64,000 nucleotides of DNA from Fallopia convolvulus. Lineage: Eukaryota; Streptophyta; Magnoliopsida; Caryophyllales; Polygonaceae. The translations under genes and the position numbers were made by a program. The DNA lies in contig OZ024735.1 in NCBI GenBank assembly GCA_964016875.1, positions 16,830,934 to 16,894,933 on the forward strand, written 5' to 3'. This document shows positions 1-10,234 of this stretch, one piece after another. The notes below the pieces were generated by a model, which was given only the letters and a program-made list of their open reading frames with translations, searched no databases and was not told the origin of the DNA. Within the stretch, counting starts at the first letter, position 1; every line of letters begins with the position of its first letter.

Positions 1-2319
1 TGTGTCTTATACTCAAAATCGGATCACATGATGAGTAAAATAAGGGATGCATGGCATATCGGTCCACTTTAATGGCAGCATAGCAATTAGCTGGTAAAAA
101 TAAAAGCAAACGGTGGTCTCATTTCAATAAGAAGATCATAGTTCAAACTTCCAAAAATTATTTTCAAAAGATAACTTCCAAATATGTAGGGAAAAAAATT
201 GGAAACACATATAGCAAACCTTGTGCAAAATAGAGGTGCTAAATCAAAAGCATAAAACAAGCATAAAAATCTCTAGAGACCTTAACAAATACGAAATATA
301 TGTACATGTGCAGGCAGATAAATCACATTTTTTTTTGAATTATATAGAAAGTTTGTCATAAAAGAAGAGCATAACCCTAATCAGAGGTATATATCATTTT
401 AATCAAAAAATAAGGGTCTCATAAGTATTTAAATTCAAATACGAATTTGCAAGAACCCAATTTAGTATTTTGTAGCTATTTATCTCTAGCTACTTATATA
501 CTTAACAAAGAATTTGGATTCTAAATGAAAATTTTAGTAGCAAGCAATCCTGATTATTGTTTTGATGCACCAAAAAAAAAGGTGATAACATTTTGCACCT
601 CCTTATAGAAACATCTAACAATGACTAAATTCTTGTGTTAATAATAAGTAAATGCTGTAAAACCAAGAAAAAAAAGTAACTCGCCACCAAATTGTTCTTG
701 CTTTGTTCAAGTTCAATTATATTTAGCTTAGAGAATACATACGCATTAAAAACGAACTGGTTGGCCTAAGCTCTCTGACCTCTCTCTAGAAATACTAGTG
801 TGAGAAACACTTTTAACCCCAAATCTCATAACTCACAACTCAGTAACCATGTTTATCCAAATCTCTCAATCAGTTTTACAAACACCAATAGCAACAGATT
901 GTGCAAAAAATATATCAGAAAGACTATGAAAAATCTCTTTTGAAATATGGAAATGCGTTTAGGGGCATTAATTTTCGCCGAGAAGGCATAAATTTTATCT
1001 ATGTTTCTTCTTTGAACTCTTTTAGAGATCTTAAATCAGAACTTGGATCCATCTCTTGGTGTAATCGTTTGTCAAATTGACTATGAGTTAGTATTTCTGT
1101 TTGCTTTAGGTGGCAAAGCCCCTTGAATTTTGCCTGAAATTTGTCTTCCCAACTAGCCTTTGGATCCTCACGACATGGCCGACCATCTCGATCCAGCCTC
1201 TGTCGGCATCCTTGGTTGTCCCTCTTCCATCGATTGCTTCCCTTGGCTGCGATTCCGTCCTCTTTCGTCGGTCGTGGGCACTTTTGTGTTTGAGGCGCGT
1301 GCCCTAAACCAGGTTGCCGCTCGGATCCGAATAAAGGTGCATCTCACCACTTCCTCTCTCAGTTGCTACTTTCAATCCTTAGCAACAAGCCGAGTCCATA
1401 CTCCGTAGATCTGGAATTTGCCCACAATCTCTGTCCCTCTCGCCATTGTCAACCTTCCGTTCGTCTTTTTTGAAGAAGCAACAAAAAAAAGAAAACGAAA
1501 AGAAAAAGAGAAAATTATATTTGCAGTCTGGAGACCACAAAGAAAAAGAGAAAAAAAACAAAAGGTAAAAACGTCTCCATAACGTCTGGGCCTTTTGCTC
1601 AATTTTGGCCCATCTCCTTTTTTTAATCTTTTTTTTTCGTTTTTCTTAGTCTTGCTAGGCAAGGCACATGTTTGAATTTTTAGTCAAGGAAAAAAAGGAA
1701 AAACGGAAAATATAAAATATATCCTTATAAAAAGGGGAAAAAAATTCTGTTGGGCTGCAAGTTTAAGGGGAAAAAATGTATTAAAAATCTTTTTACTTAA
1801 TTGTACCGCATTTTTGATTTTTTGCGGGGCAAGACTTGGTTTTATTTGTGGGGCAAGTTAGCTTTACTTGCGTTGTAAGTATAACTTATTTGCCTTGCAA
1901 GTTTGTTTTACTTATGCTACAAGTATTTTTACTTACGGTGCAAGGTTGTTTTGCTTTTGCAGAATGGCTCGTACTTAATTCATGTACTTATTTTCGAAGA
2001 ACTAGAGCGGTGGTCGGCATGTATCAGATCGAGTTGTACTTGGCCAAGTCACTTGGTGCTCTGAGGCTATTGAAAATCCTTTATCTCGGTGGAGGGAACG
2101 TCAACTATCCATTTCGCACACCCCAGGATGGGTTGACTTGTTGCCAGCGACGCTTTTTTTTAGTGCTTTACTCACCCCGATTTCGATCTCTTTTGCTCTT
2201 CCTTTCGAGGATTTGTACTTTCTTTAGTCGCTTCTTCTTGTCTTGAGTGTCCTTTTTGTTGATCCTCTTAGCCGTTCTCGGCTGCCGTTTTGTAACGGCC
2301 TCTCGGACTACCATTCTTG
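1..2319. other. Non-genic AT-rich flank
   Basis: I see no supportable gene here. Short ORFs exist (for example 1160-1408 and 1836-2246, plus strand), but none shows a known domain. The first 1.1 kb is AT-rich with poly-A and poly-T runs, as in introns or intergenic DNA. Positions 1740-1970 hold degenerate repeats of a GCAAGT/ACTTGC-like unit. The flank was contiguous with 10235 onward before the Athila insertion, because the 5-bp target duplication TTTGG joins the two sides. Confidence 0.5.
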
Positions 2320-2324
2320 TTTGG
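2320..2324. other. Athila target-site duplication, left copy
   Basis: TTTGG directly before the LTR terminus TGACTCGG. It is identical to 10230-10234 after the other LTR. Confidence 0.9.
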
Positions 2325-3540
2325 TGACTCGGCTAAAATCGTTGTTGCCAAGATCAAAGATAAATAACCCTAAACTAACAACTAGTATAGTGTGCAAGTA
2401 AGGGGTCGAACCCAAGAGAATCGGGATTCTGATCAATCAGCAGAGAGTAAAGACAGGGGTTTTGGAGTTCAGGCAAGCAAACAAATAAGCAAATATTATT
2501 GAGATTAAATCAAGTGAAGGAAAGCAGAGTTCATTCAATCAATTCCACCTTTTTAATCATTCAATCATTGATTCATCCACTTTTCTATTAATTCCCTAGT
2601 TAATTCCAATTCATATAAAAGATATCCGCTTGTCCACGGTCCAAGCGAAACGATGATATGAACAAGAATGCTTAATTCAAATCATACAAAATATTTAAGG
2701 ATAGAAGGATATTAGTTCATGCAATCAAGCTACGAGTCTCATGCATAAAATAACAATCAAATACTCTTTCTCAATTCTAGTCCACAGTCCTAGAAAAGAG
2801 TTGTTTCAAAGATAAATAAGATTGCACAGACAACAATCAAATTAATCCAAACAGTAGAATATCAATCAAATTCAACAAGTTGCGCACCAAGAGAAATCAA
2901 TTGATAATCATGAAATTAAGCACAAGAGTTTTGATATTAACCAAGGGATAGAAAAGTTACCAGAATCTCATGAAATACATAAAAAAGTTTCCTTGATTAA
3001 ACAAACTCCAAAGGTAAATTAGTTCTCCATAATACTGAAATAAAAACCTAAAAGTAAAAGTATGCTAGAATTTTCCAACCTCAAAAGTGAAACTCGAAAC
3101 TAACTTAAATAGTAGAAATAAGTCCGAAAATATAAAGATATAAAAATACTAAAAAGATAAAATAAAACGAGACAAAGGAGGCGGTGCTGAAACCCTCGAT
3201 CCGCGATCGAGGAAATAATCCGCGGTCGCGGATCGACTCTCTACCCTCGGTCGCGGAATCCCATCGATCCGCGAGCGCGGAAATTTTCCGCGGTCGCGGA
3301 TCCAGCCTTCCTCGCCCTCGGATGCTTCGCTTCGTCCTCGGCACCGCGGGCTCGGATCTAATCCGAGGGCGCGGATCTTGACTCCTTAAGCACTTCAATT
3401 TCGAATTAGGACTTCTGTCTTCCAAATCTTCAACATTAGGCTTCTACTGATATTACAGATAATCATCCTAATCTAGCCTAAAACACTCAGAAAATCCTAA
3501 TAAAAATACATAATTACGCTGTACTAAAACCAGCGTATCA
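2325..3540 (-). repeat. 3' LTR of the Athila element
   Basis: This 1216-bp copy is nearly identical to 9014-10229. In the element's sense it starts TGATACGCTGG and ends CGAGTCA. It lies next to the polypurine tract, so it is the 3' LTR. Positions 3195-3380 carry a cluster of the GC-rich palindromic motif described in the findings, in an otherwise AT-rich LTR. Confidence 0.93.
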
Positions 3541-3556
3541 AATTCCCCCATACTTA
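3541..3556 (-). promoter_or_regulatory. Polypurine tract of the Athila element
   Basis: The minus strand reads CTAAGTATGGGGGAATT directly before the 3' LTR, the expected plus-strand primer position. A second copy sharing TAAGTATGGGGGAA lies at 4137-4152. Confidence 0.8.
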
Positions 3557-3859
3557 GATCTTGCTCGTCCTCGAGTAAGCTCAAAATAAATCTAACAATC
3601 AATCCTATCAAAGATCCACAGGAAGTAAAGGGAAATATGAAAAATCTACTCTCAACTCACAACCCAGACCCATGTAGAGAAATAGTGAGCAAAAACATGA
3701 AAGCTCAAATCACACACCTCACAAATACAAGATATAACACTCAAGCTCCAAAAAGTGTAGAGCAACCTAGGATCTACCCAACATCTAAAGTGTAATCCCC
3801 AGACCCGACCCCAAAGTAGAATATGATCCTAAACACTCTGATTTTACCACTCATTCTAC

Positions 3860-4019
3860 TTAGGCGCCCTTTCGGGTTTTCACCTAATCACTCTTTTCAT
3901 GTTTCTTAGGTGTGCTCACAAATACACACATCTCTCATAAACCTCATATTACCCCAGCCTAATGCTGGCCCGGGTTACCTGCTTATTACATGAGTCGCCC
4001 TTTCGGGTTTTCAACTCAT
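3860..4019 (-). other. Twin hairpins with identical core in Athila 3' region
   Basis: Two copies of the 18-base core CGCCCTTTCGGGTTTTCA lie at 3865-3882 and 3996-4013. Each is enclosed by different but self-complementary arms: TTAGG/CCTAA in the first and ATGAGT/ACTCAT in the second. In the element's RNA sense the core contains CCC-GAAA-GGG, a GNRA-type tetraloop on a GC stem. Different arms that keep pairing suggest selection for RNA structure. Confidence 0.6.
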
Positions 4020-4136
4020 CCCAGGATTTTTATGCCTTTTTTATATTTTTTATGGCTTTTTTTTCAAATTTTTTTTAAAACAAATGACAAAAATAGAATG
4101 CAACTGTACATATGATACAAATATAGCAGTGAATCC

Positions 4137-4152
4137 CTTCCCCCATACTTAA
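4137..4152 (-). promoter_or_regulatory. Internal second polypurine-tract-like site
   Basis: The minus strand reads TTAAGTATGGGGGAAG, sharing 14 bases with the terminal polypurine tract. It lies 0.6 kb upstream of the 3' LTR, just after the env-like ORF. It could act as an extra plus-strand primer or be a duplicated tract. Inference only. Confidence 0.45.
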
Positions 4153-4218
4153 ACCCTTCATTGTCCCCAATGAAATTAAGAAATAAAGAACAAAGTACAG
4201 AACAAGGAATCAGAAGAC

Positions 4219-5505
4219 TCACTGCTGATCTGGTGGAGGAAATGATGGATAACCTGGCCACTGTGTCCGCCAGAAAACAGCCGTCTGCCGCTGATGCTCA
4301 TAAAATGCCTCCAATGAACGATCCATCGCATCCTGGCGTACAAACAAAGCATCTTGACGAAGAGACAAGTGCTGCATCCCACTCAACATACGATCCTCAA
4401 AACTCATACCATCTGTCCATGGCAAACTAGAGGAAGCAGAAGTAGAAGCAAAAGTGGATGCACGAGTAGCTGGAGGAGGTACACCCCAACCAGCCGCAGT
4501 CTGTGGAGCAGGAGCCCATCCAGATGGCTCAGAATAAAATCTAGCTCTAAAAGCAGCAGCCTGCTTATCCCAACCTCCACCATCCTCCTCATAATCGTCT
4601 CCAACATCCTCTACAAGAGGGTCTACAGTTGGCTGTAAATGAAAAGAATAGACAGTATCTCCATACTCTAAATGTGCAGGCAGATGCATAAAATCTCTAG
4701 CAGGGTGCCCATGTAACCAAGTCCACCCTCCATCAACAGAACCTCTCAAGCAACTCGCCCTAACCAAAGCCTGATGTGTATACCTGTACCCATCAGTCAA
4801 ATGTCGGCCAAACTAGGCCTCAATCTGCTCTTTAGAAACAAATCTGGTGGCTAGAAGAGTAACCACACCACCCAATCCGATAGACCCCCTCTTATTCGGA
4901 TATTTCTCAGCAAACTGAATAAATAATCCTAACCAATTCGAGCAGTGAGACAGAAAAGGAAACAAGCATCTAATAATCCTCAAATCTCGTGCAGGAAGCT
5001 TGTTTGGCTCTCCCTGAGCGAAAAATGCCAAGCCCATAACCTTGTGACACAGACGGACACAAGGGTGGGGAATCCTACTGTTAAGCTCCCCAGAACGAGT
5101 GTTAAAAGGGGATCCAGTAAGCGTATACCAAAAATCATAAATCGTGGCATCAGACAATATACTCGTCCACCCATCAGTAGGTGGTGAAGTGATCCCAAAA
5201 GTAAGAGAGGCCTCCTCACGGGTCAAACTACATAATCTATCACACGCATGAAAACTCAGGACCCCATCAGCAAAGCGGAACGTGGATAAAAACTCCATAG
5301 TGAGACCTCTATATGTAGGCATAGCTAGAGCAAATAAATTACCCAAACCCCCAGTCGCCAGTAACTTCTCTGTACACTCTCTAAGTCCCAAACTAATCAG
5401 TGTAGGGACATCAAAAAATTTTGTACTGACAAACTCCCTATCCTCATACTTGTCCCAAATCTCCCTCTGTCCCTCACTCAGATGTTGTAAACCGTAATAT
5501 GCCAT
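4219..5505 (-). pseudogene. Athila env-like / 'ATHILA ORF-1' family ORF, one in-frame stop
   Basis: The ORF starts at ATG 5505-5503. Its first 230 codons end at a TAG (4815-4813). The same frame is then open for another 194 codons to 4219, so it is probably one protein of about 425 residues split by a stop. The first part has the pattern of the plant Athila ORF-1 family (STKFFDVPTLISLGL near residue 27, then LTMEFLSTFRF and LTREEASLTFGI). The second half is rich in Ser and Gln. In complete Athila elements this ORF follows pol and is often called env-like, but a true envelope role is unproven. An acceptor-like CAG lies two bases before the ATG and may receive a spliced message (see the intron feature). 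Confidence 0.75.
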
Positions 5506-5507
5506 AG

Positions 5508-6517
5508 CTGAATAAATAATACAGATCTGAGCAAGAAAATAACCAAACTACTGAAATCCGCGGCCTCAGACAGCAAAGAAGGCGCGGAATGGGGGAAAGC
5601 TAAATCCGCGGATGGAAACCAAGGGCGCGGACAGAGCAAAGGCAATCCGCGGGCGCGGATCTGGATTTTTCCAGGTCTGAACTTCGCCAACAACGGCGAA
5701 CCCCCAAACTATCAACTCGACTCAAATCTTAGCAAAAACACAGATTCAATCCCCAAACAACCGAAAGCGAACTCCAAGAAAAAGATTTGATGACTAACCG
5801 ATGTAGATCTAGCTCGATTTTGCTTCAAAACTCCAATCCAAGCCAAATTTGAACTCAAACGAACTGTTGGATGCCTTGAGGACGAGATTCCGCGGGTGAG
5901 GAATGGTTCTGCGGGCGCGGAAATTCTGGGGGTGCGGATGAACGGTTCGATTCGCGGATCTTGGTGGTGGTGTGGTGGTTAAAGGTTGGTGGTGGTTGAT
6001 AAAGGAGTTTTTGTAAGGTAGTGTTTGGTGAGGTGTGAAGAATGGATGTGGGGGAAGGGATAGGTAGGTGGGGTAGGTGGGAAATTTTAATGTATTCTCG
6101 GGTTCGGTTTGGTACTGGTTCGAGCTTTTTCGGGGGTTTCACCCGAAGACCTTTTATTTCAGGGGTTTCACTTGAAAGCCTTTTATTTCAGGGGTTTTAC
6201 CTGAAAGCCTTTTATTTCGGGGGTTTCACCCGAAAACCTTTTTTTTTATTTTTTTAATTAATTAATTTTTTTTTGAATAAAACGAGAATAAAATCAGGCC
6301 GATCCGCGGGCGTGGATCTCATCTGTGGTCGCGGATCTTGCCATGGTCTCGGATCAAATCCGGGGTCGCGGTTCGAGCCGAGGGCGCGGACTCCTCTCGG
6401 TCTGCTTTATTTAGATGGGAAAAATTGTACCTGCAAGTTAGCCCGACAAAAACCGAAACGAATACTAAAACTAAAACTAAACTAAAAAAATAAAAAGAAA
6501 AGAAAAGAAAAACTTAC
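5508..6517 (-). other. Candidate intron feeding the Athila env-like ORF
   Basis: On the minus strand a consensus donor (GAG|GTAAGT, GT at 6517-6516) follows the hairpin at 6518-6535. A pyrimidine-rich acceptor ending CAG lies at 5510-5508, two bases before the env ATG. The 1010-base interval has no long ORF in the element's sense. It carries many GC-palindrome motifs and a 29-bp tandem repeat. Splicing is inferred, not shown. Confidence 0.45.
6131..6245. repeat. 29-bp tandem repeat, four units
   Basis: The unit contains GGGGTTTCACCYGAAAGCC followed by TTTTATTTC. GGGTTTC starts recur at 6134, 6163, 6192 and 6221, a strict 29-base spacing. The repeat lies in the env leader of the Athila element. 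Confidence 0.8.
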
Positions 6518-6535
6518 CTCGGGTTGCCTCCCGAG
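6518..6535 (-). other. Conserved-type pol/env junction hairpin
   Basis: CTCGGG-TTGCCT-CCCGAG is a perfect 6-bp stem with a 6-base loop. The sense strand reads CGGGAGGCAACCCGAG, a motif I recall from the pol-env junction of many plant Athila/Tat elements. It sits 44 bases after the protease stop codon, which places the missing RT-integrase segment at about 6536-6579. It also directly abuts the splice donor. Confidence 0.55.
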
Positions 6536-6578
6536 CAGCGCCTTTGTTTATCGTCGTTTGGCCTGATGTCCTTTATGC

Positions 6579-7499
6579 TCAGAAGGGATCATCATCTATC
6601 TGAAACTGGACCTTTTTCCCTTCATGTACCATAGATAATAGGCCCTTTGAAACATCAATTACGGCGCTCGCCGTCTTCATAAATGGACGACCCAACAGCA
6701 AAACTGGGTCGTATATTCCCTTACCGATCTCTAGGACATAAAAGTCCGTCGGAAAAATTAAGCCATCCACCTGCACTAAGACATCTTCCAAAAATCCTTT
6801 CGGATGCGCTTTAGAGTGGTCAGCCAGTTCAATAGTAATATTAGAATCCTGTAATGGCCCTAGACTTAACCTCTCATAGATGCTAAGTGGCATAACATTA
6901 ATGAATGCACCTAAATCAAGCATAGAATGCTCAATTTTAGCCTCACCAATTGTAACGGGAACAGTAAACCTCCTTGGATCTCCATACTTCTTAGGCAATT
7001 GCCTTTGAAGCATGGAAGATACATTTTTAGTATTTTCCACAAGATTAATTTTCTTAACCTGTCCCTTTTCTTTTTGTTTCCTCTTTATAGTACATAATTC
7101 TTTCAGAAATTTAGCAAAACGAGGAATACTTTGAACAAGTTTAAGCAAAGGAACATTTACCTCACACTTGGAGAAGGTTTCGAAAATTTCCTTGTCATTG
7201 GTTGGCCTCCTGGTCTCCTTCAGTGCCTCAGGAAACGGTGGAGCGGGCTTTTGTGAAGCCATGGGGGAAACGAAGGCCTGACGTAGCCATCGGATTCTGT
7301 CAGAGGGGCGATCCGCGAGCGCGGTTTGGGATCCGCGGGCGTGGATGATCCGTGGGTGTGGAAATTTTCCGTGGGCGCGGATGATCCGCGGGAGCGGATT
7401 CTGCGTCTGCCTCGATTTCTGCGCCGCGATCGGAACTGTCCTCTGGCCAACTCGGCTGGTTTCCGCTGGCTGAAATTTCAATATCCAACTCTTTCCCAC
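6579..7499 (-). pseudogene. Athila aspartic protease domain, end of gag-pro
   Basis: The 306-codon frame holds the conserved Athila gag-pro linker (PPFPEALKETRR, KCEVNVPLLKLVQSIPRFAKFLKELC) and then a retropepsin-like domain. VPVTIGEAKIEHSMLDLGAFINVMP gives the catalytic region, where the usual D-x-G core is DLG. The distal GRPFMKTASAVIDV motif is present. In autonomous relatives the polyprotein would continue into reverse transcriptase, but here it stops about 20 codons after the protease. The frame is offset from gag, and the offset falls inside the GC-motif cluster at 7310-7400. Motif insertion or decay may have broken the fusion. The first 75 codons are probably out-of-frame readthrough of this cluster. 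Confidence 0.8.
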
Positions 7500-8890
7500 T
7501 CCTTAATGTCATTGCACTCACATTCTCTCTCGGGTTAATGGGCTGAGATGGCAGTTTTCCCGAGTCCTTAGCTTTTAGACGATTCAGAGTGGTTGCAATC
7601 TGACATAACTGAATTTCCAAACTCTGCATCGCAGCCTTAGTCTCTTGGTTTTCCTTCATAAGCTGATTGATGATGGTTGGATTTTCTTGAGGAGCCTGGG
7701 GCCTTGACACATAATTCGGCCTGGGAACATAGTTGGGCTGACCTCCCTGTGGTGGAAAAGGTTGTGGAGGTTGTTGATTCCACCTAAAGTTAGGATGGTT
7801 TGCCCACCCTGGATTAAAGGTATTTGAATATGGGTCATTCTGGGGCCTCTGTTCATAGTTCCCTATAGCATTCACATCAACTGTTGGCTCTTGCATGATA
7901 GGGCACACATCAGAAGGATGGCTAGATTCACCACAGATTCCACAAGCCCTTGAACTTGAAGCTCCATTGCCCGCCAACAGTTGCTTCATCATAGCTTTCA
8001 ACTCCCTTACTTCAGCATTCAGGGAATCATTAATAGAATGAACAGACCTACTGTTGGATCTCTTTCTCTGATTTCTGCATTGCTCTGCTAGAGTCTCCAA
8101 CTTCTCAAACGCCTGCCTAGGAGTGAGATTCTCATAAGAACCTCCACAAGACGCATTCATCAGGCGCCTATCAGCATCACAGAGACCTTCAATAATATAG
8201 CAAATCAGGTCCTTATCAGAATAGCCATGGTAGGGACAATTGGCTATGAGTCTCCTATAACGCTCATAGTACTCATACAAGTTCCCATCATCTCCCTGCT
8301 CCAAACTACTTAGCTGCTTCTTGATAAACGTTTGCTTGGCAGCAGGAAAATATTTCTCCAGTAAAGCACCCTTCATCTGAGCCCAAGTAGTGATCGTCTC
8401 AGGTTTTATGTACAGATACCATTCCTTAGCTGCATCAGCCAAGGAAAATTGGAAAGCCCTCAACATAAGTTGATCTTCAGTCACATCATCTGGCTTCATT
8501 CCTCAAGCAGACAGAATGGAACTCTGCAAGGTGTTTATTTGGATCTTCCCCACTCAGCCCATGGAACTTAGGGAAATAATGGAGAAGACCAGATTTAAGC
8601 TCAAACTTCACTCCTTCTCCCAGGGCGGGAAACTGAAGATCAAGTTGTTGCTGCTCTAAATTAGGCGCAGTCAATTGCCTAATAGTGCGATCTGCCATGG
8701 TTACTAGCTGTTCTTCAACCTCTGAATCAGACGAAGAAGAAGAAGAAGAAACTGGATCAAACTGTATGCCTAGAACTTGAGCCTGAACTTGACGTCTCAA
8801 CTGTCTCAAAGCCCTGTTAATTTCTGGATCAAATGGAACCACAGGAGAATTATCAGTAGAACGGGTAAGAACCATAAGATAGGTTCTCAC
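7300..8890 (-). pseudogene. Athila Gag, frameshifted
   Basis: The capsid region resembles Athila Gag: a start ATG at 8890 or 8872, a serine/acid-rich stretch, KFHGLSGEDPNKHLAEF, then, after a shift near 8500-8530, LRAFQFSLADAAKEWYLY, ALLEKYFPAAKQ and YEYYERYRRLIANCP. A single CCHC-like knuckle is seen as CGICGESSHPSDVCP. A Pro/Gln/Asn-rich linker and MTLRSGKELD, typical just before the protease, follow. The reading frame changes at about 8500 and again before the protease. The last 45 codons read through the GC-palindrome cluster and give Pro-Arg repeats (DHPRPRK, DHPRPRIP). Gag would form the virus-like particle. Confidence 0.78.
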
Positions 8891-8991
8891 CGATTCGGGG
8901 GATCTAGACGAACCAATCCGCGAGCACGGAAAAATTCCGAGGTCGCGATTTCGTCAGAAACGCCGATTAAACAGAAAATTAAAAACCGATT

Positions 8992-9008
8992 CCCCGGCAA
9001 CGACGCCA
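8992..9008 (-). promoter_or_regulatory. Primer binding site (tRNA-Asp)
   Basis: On the minus strand this reads TGGCGTCGTTGCCGGGG, five bases inside the 5' LTR. It complements the 3' end of plant tRNA-Asp (…CCCCGGCAACGGCGCCA) with one mismatch. tRNA-Asp priming is characteristic of Athila elements. Confidence 0.88.
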
Positions 9009-9013
9009 AAATT

Positions 9014-10229
9014 TGACTCGGCTAAAATCGTTGTTGCCAAGATCAAAGATAAATAACCCTAAACTAACAACTAGTATAGTGTGCAAGTAAGGGGTCGAAC
9101 CCAAGAGAATCGGGATTCTGATCAATCAACAGAGAGTAAAGACAGGGGTTTTGTAGTTCAGGCAAGCAAACAAATAAGCAAATATTATTGAGATTAAATC
9201 AAGTGAAGGAAAGCAGAGTTCATTCAATCAATTCCACCTTTTTAATCATTCGATCATTGATTTATCCACTTTTCTATTAATTCCCTAGTTAATTCCAATT
9301 CATAAAAAAGATATCCGCTTGTCCACGGTCCAAGCGAAACGATGATATGAACAAGAATGCTTAATTCAAATCATACAAAATATTTAAGGATAGAAGGATA
9401 TTAATTCATGCAATCAAGCTACGAGTCTCATGCATAAAATAACAATCAAATACTCTTTCTCAATTCTAGTCCACGGTCCTAGAAAAGAGTTGTTTCAAGG
9501 ATAAATAAGATTGCACAGACAACTATCAAACTAATCCAAATAGTAGAATATCAATCAAATTCAACAAATTGCGCACCAAGAGAAATCAATTTATAATCAT
9601 GAAATTAAGAACAAGAGTTTTGATATTAACCAAGGGATAGAAAAGTTACCAGAATCTCACGAAATACATAAAAAAGTTTCCTTGATTAAACAAACTCCAA
9701 AGGTAAATTAGTTCTCCATAATACTGAAATAAAAACCTAAAAGTAAAAGTATGCTAGAATTTTCCAACCTCAAAAGTGAAACTCGAAACTAACTTAAATA
9801 GTAGAAATAAGTCCGAAAATATAAAGATATAAAAATACTAAAAAGATAAAATAAAACGAGACAAAGGCGGCGGTGCTGAAACCCTGGATCCGCGAGTGCG
9901 GAAATAATCCGCGGTCGCGGATCGACTCTCTACCCTCGGCCGCGGAATCCCATCGATCCGCGAGCGCGGAAATTTTCCACGGTCGCGGATCCAGCCTTCT
10001 TTACCCTCGGATGCTTCGCTTCGTCCTCGGCACCGCGGGCTCGGATCTAATCCGAGGGCGCAGATCTTGACTCCTTAAGCACTTCAATTTCAAATTAGGA
10101 CTTCTGTCTTCCAAATCTTCAAATGTAGGCTTCTACTGATATTACAGATAATCATCCTAATCTAGCCTAAAACACTCAGAAAATCCTAATAAAAATACAT
10201 AATTACGTTGTACTAAAACCAGCGTATCA
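9014..10229 (-). repeat. 5' LTR of the Athila element
   Basis: This is the partner of 2325-3540 with the same length and ends. It lies next to the tRNA-Asp primer site (8992-9008), so it is the 5' LTR and would contain the promoter. The GC-motif cluster lies at 9885-10070, where several motif bases have mutated relative to the other LTR. Confidence 0.93.
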
Positions 10230-10234
10230 TTTGG
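10230..10234. other. Athila target-site duplication, right copy
   Basis: TTTGG directly after the LTR terminus GCGTATCA. It matches 2320-2324. Confidence 0.9.

Larger units (their letters stand above)
2325..10229 (-). mobile_element. Athila-type Ty3/gypsy LTR retrotransposon lacking RT and integrase
   Basis: Two direct repeats of 1216 bp (2325-3540 and 9014-10229), beginning TG and ending CA, flank a 5.5-kb internal region. The flanking 5-mers are identical: TTTGG at 2320-2324 and at 10230-10234. The element reads on the minus strand: primer site beside the right LTR, polypurine tract beside the left LTR, and gag, protease and env-like ORFs in that order. The protease and env-like sequences are of the Athila clade, and the primer site matches tRNA-Asp, which is typical of Athila. 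RT, RNase H and integrase are absent, so this is a non-autonomous or deleted copy. By eye the LTRs differ at roughly 30 positions (about 2-3%), many of them C/T or G/A changes as expected from decay of methylated cytosines. Insertion therefore looks fairly recent. Confidence 0.93.

Noticed and set aside
1836..2246. 136-codon plus-strand ORF
   Set aside because: Cys/Phe/Leu-rich, built partly from the degenerate repeat, with no family resemblance and no splice or promoter support.
3105..3425. Arg/Pro-rich ORF in the Athila LTR as a protein gene
   Set aside because: It arises from translating the GC-rich palindrome cluster. The same cluster gives RPR-like peptides on both strands.
6131..6245. 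CRISPR-like array
   Set aside because: The 29-bp units are head-to-tail without spacers, in a plant retrotransposon.
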